A DNA stretch of 64,000 nucleotides from Promethearchaeota archaeon (GTDB lineage: Archaea > Asgardarchaeota > Lokiarchaeia > Sigyniarchaeales > SOKP01): assembly GCA_016839705.1 (NCBI GenBank), contig JAEOTR010000044.1:33874-97873 (forward strand), in the 5' to 3' direction. A program made the position numbers and the translations under genes. How positions within the stretch are numbered: position 1 is the stretch's first letter; the number at the start of each line of letters is the position of its first letter. This document shows, piece by piece, positions 56,434-64,000 of this stretch. Below the pieces are notes generated by a model. It searched no databases. It was not told the DNA's origin and worked only from the letters and a program-made list of their open reading frames with translations.

Positions 56434-57603
56434 ATGTCAGAAATCAAAGAACAAAGTTTAGATCAAAAATTCAAAAAAGCAGCTGAAATTATAACAAGAG
56501 CAAAATCGGGCACGGAACTTCCAGAAGAATTAGTAGGAATAATAAAAATTGCTGTTGGGGAAGATAATGTCGATTTTTTAAGGGTATTTGAAGGAAAAAA
56601 TTCATACACAATGGAAGAGTTGAAAGAAGCCTTAAAAAATAAGGGTATTGAATTAACTGAAGAACAAATCCTGACTAAGGTTGAATCTCTCGCGAATAAT
56701 GGTGTAATGATGGATCAACCTGCAAGCAACGGAACAATGATTTACCGCATACTCCCTTATGGGAGAATATTTGATTATATTTTTATGAGAGATATTGATG
56801 TAGAGGATGAGAAAATAAAAGAACTAGCCAGATTGCAGCATATTTGGCATGAAAAAAGAAAAGAAAGAGTTCAAAAAAATTACGAGAAGGTTGAAAGCTC
56901 AATTGATAAAGTAATACCAATGGGTAGAATGGTAATAAGCAGCTACTCTAATCAGGCAACTGGTAATGAAATTGAGATCCTACTTGATAAAACAATAGAA
57001 GCACCCCAAGAGTTGATATTACCTACACAAACTGTTCAAGAAATTGTTGAAAAATATGATGAAATTGCGGTTGGTAACTGTTATTGCCGAAACCATAAAC
57101 TAGTCCTAGGAAATCCATGCAAACAAACTAAACTTCAAGATACTTGCTTTACTTTCGGAAAAAGTGCGCGACATACATCAAAGCATGGTTTTGCGAGACT
57201 TATTTCTAAAGAAGAAGCTTTAGATTTATTGGCAAAAATACGTGATGATGGATTAGTGCATAGAGCTATGCATTTATATGCAAATCCCCAACTTCGGGAA
57301 GATGCAATATGTAATTGTTGTAATGATTGTTGTCCTCTACAAGGAGGAAGTATGGTCTCACCGTCTGGTCATCACACAAATTATCTAGCACAGATTAATC
57401 CAGATTTATGTATCGGCTGTGGTATTTGTGTAGAAAAATGCGGTCAATTAATAATAGAACTTAATGATGATAACATTGCGGAAAGAGATGAAGAAAAATG
57501 CATAGGATGCGGAGTATGTGCATATTTATGCCCTGAGAATGCTATTTCTATGGTTAAAACACCATTAAGAATTGTACGATTGATGCCCCCTCGTCAAAAA
57601 TAA
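56434..57603 (+). CDS. Multi-cluster 4Fe-4S protein with N-terminal winged-helix-like region (copy 1)
   Basis: About residues 1-125 are helical with a winged-helix pattern (YTMEELKEALKNKGIELTEEQI). The middle has CYCRNHK, a Cys in NPCKQTKLQDTCFTFG, and ICNCCNDCCP, a six-or-more-Cys site that could hold a cluster. The C-terminus is a classic dicluster ferredoxin (CIGCGICVEKCG and CIGCGVCAYLCP). The family occurs in anaerobic archaea and bacteria but lacks a defined role; electron transfer or redox sensing is likely. A paralogue follows after 33 nt, forming an operon. Confidence 0.8.
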   Translation: MSEIKEQSLDQKFKKAAEIITRAKSGTELPEELVGIIKIAVGEDNVDFLRVFEGKNSYTMEELKEALKNKGIELTEEQILTKVESLANNGVMMDQPASNGTMIYRILPYGRIFDYIFMRDIDVEDEKIKELARLQHIWHEKRKERVQKNYEKVESSIDKVIPMGRMVISSYSNQATGNEIEILLDKTIEAPQELILPTQTVQEIVEKYDEIAVGNCYCRNHKLVLGNPCKQTKLQDTCFTFGKSARHTSKHGFARLISKEEALDLLAKIRDDGLVHRAMHLYANPQLREDAICNCCNDCCPLQGGSMVSPSGHHTNYLAQINPDLCIGCGICVEKCGQLIIELNDDNIAERDEEKCIGCGVCAYLCPENAISMVKTPLRIVRLMPPRQK

Positions 57604-57636
57604 AAAAAATTTTCCTAATTTATCATTAAGGTAAAT

Positions 57637-58677
57637 ATGATGTCTGACAAAACTTATGCAGAATTAAGAGAATATATTGACAAAAACTCATTAGGTTTTC
57701 CCGAAACCTCATCTGGCGTTGAATTAAAAATATTGAAAAGACTTTTTTCAACTAAAGATGCGGAAATGATTTTAAAATTGAAGCCTTCTCAAGAAAGGGA
57801 AAGTGCAGATCAAATAGCTGAGCGATCTGGCTTAGATAAGAATGTAGTTGAGAAAGAATTGGAATCATTATCTAAAAAAGGATTACTCTTCCGCATCCGA
57901 CGAGATAACATAACCATCTACAATTTAGCACCTTTCATGATTGGATTTTATGAATATTCAGTTAATAAAATAGATGAAGATCTAGCTCAATTATATCGAG
58001 AATATTTTGAAACAAAATATATTTTTGAACTAGGAAAATATAATGTCCCTGGCTTCAAGGTTATCCCTATCGAAGAAACTATAGAAACTGATACAGTGCT
58101 TTTGCCTTATCAAAAACTTAAGCAAAGTGTAAGAGATGCTAGAATTATCTCTGTTACAGATTGCATTTGTAGAAAAGAGACTAAGCTTCTTAAAAGTAGT
58201 TGTAATAAGGAATATCCCATTGAAAACTGTCTAAGTTTTGGTGCAGCTGCCGAATATTATATTGAAAACGGGATTGGAAGAGAAATCACTGCTGATGAAG
58301 CAATAAAAATAATCGATGAAGCCGATGAAGCCGGATTAGTACACGCAGGAGCTAATAAATTACATTTATCTAATATTTGTAATTGTTGTCCCTGCTGTTG
58401 TGCTTCAATGAGAGGTATCACCCAATTCGGCCTTGATAAACATAAATACATGAATGCGATATTCGAATCAATTATTGATGAAGATCTATGTATTGCCTGT
58501 AATGCTTGCATTGATAGATGTCCTGTTGATGCAATTACTATGGAAGAAGATTTTGCTGTAGTTGATAGGAATAAGTGCCTTGGTTGTGGTTTATGTCATA
58601 GAACCTGTCCAGAAGAAGCAATAACTTTGCAATTAAGGGAAGATAGGATAGAACCATTCCCTAGTTTCAAAACCTAA
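57637..58677 (+). CDS. Multi-cluster 4Fe-4S protein with N-terminal winged-helix-like region (copy 2)
   Basis: A paralogue of the gene before it with the same order. A winged-helix-like part contains SADQIAERSGLDKNVVEKELESL, then come CICRKE, CNKEYPIENCLSFG, ICNCCPCCCASMRG and two ferredoxin motifs (CIACNACIDRCP and CLGCGLCHRTCP). The helix-turn-helix pattern is clearer here than in copy 1. The pair may form a heteromer. The GGTAAAT before ATG 57637 can act as ribosome site. The 3' end overlaps the MBL gene on the other strand by 4 nt. Confidence 0.8.
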   Translation: MMSDKTYAELREYIDKNSLGFPETSSGVELKILKRLFSTKDAEMILKLKPSQERESADQIAERSGLDKNVVEKELESLSKKGLLFRIRRDNITIYNLAPFMIGFYEYSVNKIDEDLAQLYREYFETKYIFELGKYNVPGFKVIPIEETIETDTVLLPYQKLKQSVRDARIISVTDCICRKETKLLKSSCNKEYPIENCLSFGAAAEYYIENGIGREITADEAIKIIDEADEAGLVHAGANKLHLSNICNCCPCCCASMRGITQFGLDKHKYMNAIFESIIDEDLCIACNACIDRCPVDAITMEEDFAVVDRNKCLGCGLCHRTCPEEAITLQLREDRIEPFPSFKT

Positions 58678-60605
58678 ACAAAAAATTGTAAATCTCTCAT
58701 ATAGTAATTGATAATCCACTGAAGTAAATCAACACCTTTATTTGGCGTCCAAGCTGTCCAGGAATCAGAAGGAACAAAACCATGATCAATCATTAAATCT
58801 GGAAATGGGCCAATATCATTCCCATTCCATTTTATGTTTGCGGTGATTATAGTTCTTCCATTAGGATCTTCGGTTTCAGGAATTTTTATAGTTATTGGGA
58901 ACTCTGTAAAAGTTTTTGGCTCAAGATTAAAGGATCCTTGTTTATAATCTGATTCCCATTTTTCTGGTAGATTTAATTCAATTTCTACTGTAGATTCTTT
59001 ATCAAGATAATTTCGTATTACTATATTCGTTTCAAATGTATTCCCTGGTTTGGAAATAATTCTAATTGGTTTAAAACTTATCCAGTTTGGATCAAATCCC
59101 ATATTAGGGTCATCTTGGGCTACAAGATCCTCAATAAGAGACTTATATTTCGAAACGTGGTCTTTATAGTTTTGTAGCATTTGTTCATTTACTTTAAAAA
59201 AACCCATATGACTTGACGCGAGATAATCAGGCTTACATTTTAACAAGATATCAGCGCATTTAACAGAGCCTACGTTATCACCTAGCTGACAAAAATTAAT
59301 ACAATTGTTATTTGTTTCAGGTACATTTAGTAAATATGGTTGCATACTATCACCTACGAAAAATACACTCTTTTCATCAATTTCCGTAAATAAACCCATG
59401 TGATATTCAGTTTGACCAGGGAAATGGAATATTTGAAATTTGTAATCATCCCAAGTAAAAGTTTCGCCATCTTTTAACACTCTATCCACTTTTATTGGTG
59501 TGTCTATTAAACATCCAATTCTATAGTGAGTTGGATTTTCCATAACATCCACTAAATTTTCGAGGGCATAAACCGGTATATTATATTCTTGCTGCAAAAG
59601 AGGAATCCCACCAATATGATCATCATGATAATGAGTCGGAATTACAAAATCAATTGATTTTACACCTTTTTCTTTCAGAATTGCACTGATTTGCTCATAA
59701 TTATACGAAAAAAACTTACCATCTCCAGGAAAATCAATAAGAATACAATTTTGGTTATTTCCTAATAGAATGAAAGTAGTTCCAAAACCTTTGCGGATAA
59801 TATGCGGAAATATGCTTTTATCCTCATTTTTTTCAAGTTGTTCGACAATATCCATGGCATTACTCATATCTGAATGTATTATCTTGTCATGACGGAATGC
59901 TTTCCTAACACGTTTGAATTTTTCTTTCAAAATTTCAATATCATTAATCGGTTCCTCAATTATTTCCCCATGAGAAGGTAATAACACAGTAGGATTATAT
60001 TTGAGTAATTCCTCAAAAGAATTTAATAAAAATCCCATGCCCATGTCACCCCCATCATCGGTATAGCTATATTCTAAATCATAATAATTAACGATTTTCC
60101 CTCCAGAATGAATTAAATCTCCTGTAAATGCTAAAACTCCCGTTTCATGCTCTAGTAAATAACTTACACTTCTTGCTGTGTGACCTCGAGTCTCAATAAT
60201 TTTGAATTTATAAGGTCCCCACTCAAAGCTTTCTTTATCCTTAAAAGTTCGATCTAAAGGTATATTGTAAGTAGAAACGAAATACGTTGGTTTCAGAGAA
60301 TAAATATCATAATACGATTTTTTTTTCCAAAATTCCTCAGCTTCTGTGAATAACTTTCTCTCTCTCCTTGGAGCTGCAATCTTTATCCCTCGTTCTAAGG
60401 CGATATTATCTTCGAAACACTGATCTCGATGATAATGAGTATGAAATATATAGTCAATCTTCTCTACTCCCACTTCTGAAAGATGATCTAAGATTTTACC
60501 TGACCCAAAATCAATCAGGATTGCCTTAGTACCGTCTTTTATTACATAAACATTAACATAATCCTCAAACAAAAAGATATTCTCGAATAACTGTCTTAGT
60601 TCCAT
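58674..60605 (-). CDS. Tandem metallo-beta-lactamase-fold protein with C-terminal beta-sandwich
   Basis: Two MBL domains in one chain. The first has HYHRDQ (57-62), GHT at 141-143, GD at 162-163 and SHGE at 211-214. The last His of HxHxDH is Gln62, so its metal site is altered. The second has the full HYHDDH (325-330), then GQTEYHMG, GDS at 418-420 and SSHMG. The C-terminal 150 residues form a beta-sandwich like a NEW3/NPCBM-associated domain (PGNTFETNIVIRN, WESDYKQGSF). There is no signal peptide. It is probably a cytosolic hydrolase of unknown substrate in which the first domain may be structural. Confidence 0.85.
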   Translation of the reverse strand: MELRQLFENIFLFEDYVNVYVIKDGTKAILIDFGSGKILDHLSEVGVEKIDYIFHTHYHRDQCFEDNIALERGIKIAAPRRERKLFTEAEEFWKKKSYYDIYSLKPTYFVSTYNIPLDRTFKDKESFEWGPYKFKIIETRGHTARSVSYLLEHETGVLAFTGDLIHSGGKIVNYYDLEYSYTDDGGDMGMGFLLNSFEELLKYNPTVLLPSHGEIIEEPINDIEILKEKFKRVRKAFRHDKIIHSDMSNAMDIVEQLEKNEDKSIFPHIIRKGFGTTFILLGNNQNCILIDFPGDGKFFSYNYEQISAILKEKGVKSIDFVIPTHYHDDHIGGIPLLQQEYNIPVYALENLVDVMENPTHYRIGCLIDTPIKVDRVLKDGETFTWDDYKFQIFHFPGQTEYHMGLFTEIDEKSVFFVGDSMQPYLLNVPETNNNCINFCQLGDNVGSVKCADILLKCKPDYLASSHMGFFKVNEQMLQNYKDHVSKYKSLIEDLVAQDDPNMGFDPNWISFKPIRIISKPGNTFETNIVIRNYLDKESTVEIELNLPEKWESDYKQGSFNLEPKTFTEFPITIKIPETEDPNGRTIITANIKWNGNDIGPFPDLMIDHGFVPSDSWTAWTPNKGVDLLQWIINYYMRDLQFFV

Positions 60606-60697
60606 TGATTTTGTTCCTCAAAAATTTGTATTAATATATATGCTATGTAATTTGATACGTTTTAATATTAACTATTACGATTTACTATTCGATATAG

Positions 60698-60836
60698 GTA
60701 CAAAAGTCTTTTAAGGAAACTTTTCTTCCTCTTTTTTAATCCATAAACTGCAAAATGTAACATTATGTCCCTATTAGTCCCAAAAGAATTAGTTCAAGCA
60801 AGGGAGCTTATGGATCAAGCCAAATTTGATGAAGCA
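60698..60836 (+). repeat. Duplicated promoter/5'-coding segment, copy A
   Basis: The 67 nt before ATG 60765 align without gaps to the 67 nt before ATG 62950. The first 72 nt of the two coding regions are identical. Weaker similarity extends further upstream (AATTTGATACGTTTT against AATTTGATATGTTTT). Confidence 0.85.
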
Positions 60837-62834
60837 CTTGAAATCATCGAACAGTTTGAAAATAGTGAATCCCTCCAAGCTGAAGATCGACTCTCCGCTT
60901 CTTTTTTAAAGCAAAAGATATATAACTACAATCAACAATATGGTAAAAGTCTAGAGATTTCCGATTATGCTTATCAAATCAGCCAGAATCTTGAGTTGGA
61001 ACCTGAATCTATTAGAGCACTCATCGGGAAAGCCTCAATAGTATTCTTAGGTGACTTTGATAAGGCAGATGCTCATATTAGAGAAGCTGAAAGAAGAATG
61101 AAAAATATTTCAGAAGATCCTTCCATAAATATACTTAGAAGAGATCTGTTATTAATAAAATCTTGGAACTTATTTCTTAAACTCAATCTCAAAGGAGCAG
61201 CAGAACTTGCCAAAGAATGTCTTAACTCAACTAAAGAAATTGGTAATAACTTAGATCTTGCTAATATTTACTTCTTATTAGGATACATAAACTCATTTCA
61301 AGAAAAAAGCATAGCTCTCAAATATGCAATGATGAGTTTAGAGCTCAATCAAGAGTTTGAACATTTAGTTGCACTCGCAGGGAATTACTCCCTAATCGGG
61401 TTTATATATTATCGAGAGGGAAAGTATGATCTAGCTTTAGAAAACTGCAATAAGAGTCTTTCGATTAAGGAAGGCGATAAATCTGCTAAAATCAGTGCAT
61501 TACAGACTTTATCTGCTATTTATTATATGAAAGGTAAATTGAATCGGACTTTAAAGTATCTAAAGCAAGCTTCAGAACTAGCAGAAGAATTAAAGAATCC
61601 TTTTCAGTTAATCCGTATCTTAATTGAGTTGGCTTATTACAACAATATCCTTGGTAATACTGATTTGGCGATAGAATTAAGTGAACGAAGTATCAATCTT
61701 TCTGAAAAATGGGGTTTGATCTTTTTTATGGCCGAATCACTTACACAACTAATTGGTATTTATTTATTTAAAAATTCTCTTGATAAAGCTAATCGGTACT
61801 TCTCTCGATTATCTGAATTATATAATCAAACTTTGGATCAAGGAGTTGTTGATATATCCTTTTATTATTTTACTTCAAAAGCATTTTTGCTAAGTCAAAG
61901 CACAAGAATGCGCGATCGCGTAGAAGCCCAAACATCAATTAAAAAGGTTATGAATTCTCCCCTTATAGATGAAGGGGGATTAATTATAGGTTTGGGTCTT
62001 TTAAGTTACCTTTTATTGGAAGAGTTTTCGGTTTATAATGATCCAGATATATTAGATGAGTTAAATCCATATATTAGTGAGATGCTAAACAGGGCAGAAA
62101 GGGTACACAATTATAATTGGTTAGCTCAAACCAAATTATTGCAGGGTAAATTAGCATTAATTCGAATGAATATCAAAGAGGCGAGGAAATTAATGCTAGA
62201 AGCCCAACGTGTTGCAGAGTTACATGGCCTCAAGCATTTAGCATCAAGGATTTCAGTAGAACATGATAAGATACTCGAACAAGAAGATCTTTGGGATATA
62301 CTTGAAGAAAAGAAAGCTTCAATGGCAGAACGCATAAAATTAGCATCAATTGATAACCTATTAGAACATCTACAAGGAAGACGTGCTATAGAACCACCAA
62401 AATTGACTCATGAGATTCCAGTTATGATTTTAATTATAGCCGAAGGTGGAATTCCCGCATTCTCTTACTTATTTTCCCAAGAATTATCCTTTGAGGATGA
62501 TATGATTAGTAATTTTCTTTCTGCTTTTAATTCCTTTAGTCAGGAACTATTTTCAGAAGGTCTAGATCGTGCAAGGTTTGGAAAATTTACGTTAATAATG
62601 GCTTCCGTCGGACCCTTTTCTGCTTGTTATTTATTTAGGGGTCAATCTTACCTTGCAAGGGAAAAATTAATTCAATTTGTTAATAACATACAAAACACAG
62701 CTTCAATTTGGCGCATATTTGAAGATTTCTATAAACATCATCAAGCAATCGTATTAAATGAGAATCCTCCTCTAAAATCACTATTAACACAAATATTTAT
62801 AAAAGAAATTGATGAAATCTCAACCAAATCATAG
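60765..62834 (+). CDS. TPR-repeat protein with C-terminal longin/roadblock-like domain (copy 1)
   Basis: At least ten tetratricopeptide-like helical pairs fill residues 1-520, with typical blocks such as AGNYSLIGFIYYREGKYDLALENC and LQTLSAIYYMKGKLNRTLKYL. The last 140 residues change to alpha-beta: VMILIIAEGGIPAFSYLF, a helix (MISNFLSAFNSFSQELF), strands (FGKFTLIMAS, SACYLFRG) and a final helix. This resembles the cytosolic module of the 7-TM proteins in this window. It is probably a cytosolic sensor or scaffold. A paralogue with a conserved promoter follows 115 nt downstream. Confidence 0.8.
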   Translation: MSLLVPKELVQARELMDQAKFDEALEIIEQFENSESLQAEDRLSASFLKQKIYNYNQQYGKSLEISDYAYQISQNLELEPESIRALIGKASIVFLGDFDKADAHIREAERRMKNISEDPSINILRRDLLLIKSWNLFLKLNLKGAAELAKECLNSTKEIGNNLDLANIYFLLGYINSFQEKSIALKYAMMSLELNQEFEHLVALAGNYSLIGFIYYREGKYDLALENCNKSLSIKEGDKSAKISALQTLSAIYYMKGKLNRTLKYLKQASELAEELKNPFQLIRILIELAYYNNILGNTDLAIELSERSINLSEKWGLIFFMAESLTQLIGIYLFKNSLDKANRYFSRLSELYNQTLDQGVVDISFYYFTSKAFLLSQSTRMRDRVEAQTSIKKVMNSPLIDEGGLIIGLGLLSYLLLEEFSVYNDPDILDELNPYISEMLNRAERVHNYNWLAQTKLLQGKLALIRMNIKEARKLMLEAQRVAELHGLKHLASRISVEHDKILEQEDLWDILEEKKASMAERIKLASIDNLLEHLQGRRAIEPPKLTHEIPVMILIIAEGGIPAFSYLFSQELSFEDDMISNFLSAFNSFSQELFSEGLDRARFGKFTLIMASVGPFSACYLFRGQSYLAREKLIQFVNNIQNTASIWRIFEDFYKHHQAIVLNENPPLKSLLTQIFIKEIDEISTKS

Positions 62835-62882
62835 TGTATACTTAGTATGCAATTTGATATGTTTTATGAATATGCTGTTTAA

Positions 62883-63021
62883 GTACCAAAGGCTTTTAAG
62901 GAAACCCTTCTTCCTTATTTTTAATCCATAAACAGCATATTGTGAAATCATGTCCCTATTAGTCCCAAAAGAATTAGTTCAAGCAAGGGAGCTTATGGAT
63001 CAAGCCAAATTTGATGAAGCA
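62883..63021 (+). repeat. Duplicated promoter/5'-coding segment, copy B
   Basis: Second copy of the segment at 60698-60836. Upstream identity is high but imperfect; the 72 nt from the ATG are identical. After 63021 similarity drops sharply. Confidence 0.85.
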
Positions 63022-64000
63022 ATCGAGATCATTGAACAGTTTGAAAATACTGAATCGCTCTCGTCCGAAGATAAACTCTCTGCACTTTTCATAAAAGGAA
63101 ATGCTTATCTAGCAATGCAACGAACAAGGAAAGCTATACAATCTTTCGATATTGCATATCAAATAAGTCAACATCTTGGATTAGTGCCTGAATCTGTAAG
63201 CACTCTTATCGGAAAAGCGAATATTATATTTCTTGGGGATGTTAATAAAGCTGATTCTTACATTTCAGAAGCCGAAGAAAAATTGAATTCTCTCGCTAAA
63301 GATTCTTCCACACAACCACTTAGAATAAATTTATTGCATATAAAATCATGGATCTTGTTTTTTAAAGGTCTTAATAATGAGGCTGCAGAATTAGCGATGG
63401 AAAGATTGAATTTAATTGAAAAAGAAAAAATTAGAAGTAAATTTGATCTTGCCTCAACCTTTCTCTTATTAGGTTGGATAAATTTCTATCAAGGTAATCG
63501 AATTGATGCTTTAGATTATGCCATGAAGTGTTTAGATCTTAATAAAGAAATTAATAGTCCCGGTGGGATTGCAACTGGTTATGCTCTAACCTCAACTATA
63601 CATCTCTTTGAGGGAAATTATGAAGTAGCTTTAGAGCATTGTAAACAAGGTTTATCAATTAAAAAAATTCCAGTTCGTCCAAAAATTACTCTATTTAGGA
63701 ATTCCGCCGTTATTTTTTATTACAAAAGTGAAATGAATAAAGTTCTGAAGTATCGACAACAAGCAGTCACCCTTGCCGATGAATTAAATATCAAAGATCT
63801 ATTAATCCCAAACTTAAATGATTTAGGTTTCTGTTATAGAGTTATTGGAAACATAAATTTAGCAAAAGAGACTTTTGAACGTGTTTTGATCCTTACTGAA
63901 AAAAAAGGTGCTTTTTATGAGATGACTCGGGCTCTCATGGGATTAATTTGGTTATATATTGGGGAAGGTTCTCGTGAAGAAGCAAATCGATACTTTTCTC
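62950..64000 (+). CDS. TPR-repeat protein (copy 2), cut by the window end
   Basis: Starts with the same 24 codons as the preceding TPR gene and continues as an open frame to the window edge. TPR-like helices are seen throughout (for example ALFIKGNAYLAMQRTRKAIQSF). The downstream protein sequence is clearly homologous but diverged. The C-terminal sensor domain expected from copy 1 would lie beyond the window. Confidence 0.85.
   Translation, partial: MSLLVPKELVQARELMDQAKFDEAIEIIEQFENTESLSSEDKLSALFIKGNAYLAMQRTRKAIQSFDIAYQISQHLGLVPESVSTLIGKANIIFLGDVNKADSYISEAEEKLNSLAKDSSTQPLRINLLHIKSWILFFKGLNNEAAELAMERLNLIEKEKIRSKFDLASTFLLLGWINFYQGNRIDALDYAMKCLDLNKEINSPGGIATGYALTSTIHLFEGNYEVALEHCKQGLSIKKIPVRPKITLFRNSAVIFYYKSEMNKVLKYRQQAVTLADELNIKDLLIPNLNDLGFCYRVIGNINLAKETFERVLILTEKKGAFYEMTRALMGLIWLYIGEGSREEANRYFS

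Overview
The window is AT-rich, gene-dense archaeal DNA. It most likely comes from an Asgard archaeon of the Lokiarchaeia type. The evidence is a gelsolin-like protein, a Ras/Rab-like GTPase fused to a roadblock/LC7 domain, several other proteins with roadblock/longin-like modules, and very large surface proteins. These sit beside ordinary archaeal genes: tungsten aldehyde:ferredoxin oxidoreductase, PAC2, DUF166, corrinoid methyltransferase, QueC/QueD and GatC. Genes are mostly single or in pairs, often convergent with overlapping ends. There is no CRISPR array, rRNA operon, transposase or prophage. One tRNA gene (Leu, CAG) is present.

Layout. 1-10 kb: the end of a giant DUF2341/LamG surface protein with one membrane span and a cytosolic sensory tail, an unknown protein, and the roadblock-GTPase fusion. 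10-20 kb: hisB, a GH4 glycosidase, an orphan DNA adenine methyltransferase, two tandem 7-TM receptors, an RDD protein and a GPH-type sugar symporter. 20-30 kb: a PLP sulfur-amino-acid enzyme, a corrinoid protein with an MttB-like methyltransferase, a VTT/DedA protein, the gelsolin-like protein, tRNA-Leu, DUF169, a Zn/Cd-type P1B ATPase and a GlcD-like oxidase. 30-40 kb: DUF166, QueD, an SDR-QueC fusion, a zinc-ribbon/roadblock protein, a polyferredoxin, DUF3795, PAC2, AOR and a peroxiredoxin. 40-50 kb: a VWA/MoxR pair, gatC, dut, a cation exchanger, a small RHH protein, a TPR protein and a dodecin gene broken by a 32-nt insert. 50-64 kb: thiolase, purE-rpiA, a subtilase surface protease, two paralogous Fe-S proteins, a double metallo-beta-lactamase protein, and two tandem TPR proteins, the second cut by the window edge.

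Three themes stand out. (1) A roadblock/longin-like intracellular module recurs on very different sensors: surface LamG, 7-TM, TPR, zinc ribbon and GTPase. This suggests a dispersed signalling platform. (2) Three minus-strand reading frames have excellent Shine-Dalgarno sequences but ATA or ATT where the start codon should be. (3) The dodecin frame is restored exactly by removing a 32-nt hairpin element with bulge-helix-bulge-like geometry. It is either a candidate protein-coding archaeal intron or a degenerating gene.

The metabolism hinted at is anaerobic: ferredoxin-linked aldehyde oxidation, corrinoid-dependent demethylation, sugar uptake and hydrolysis, and extracellular proteolysis.
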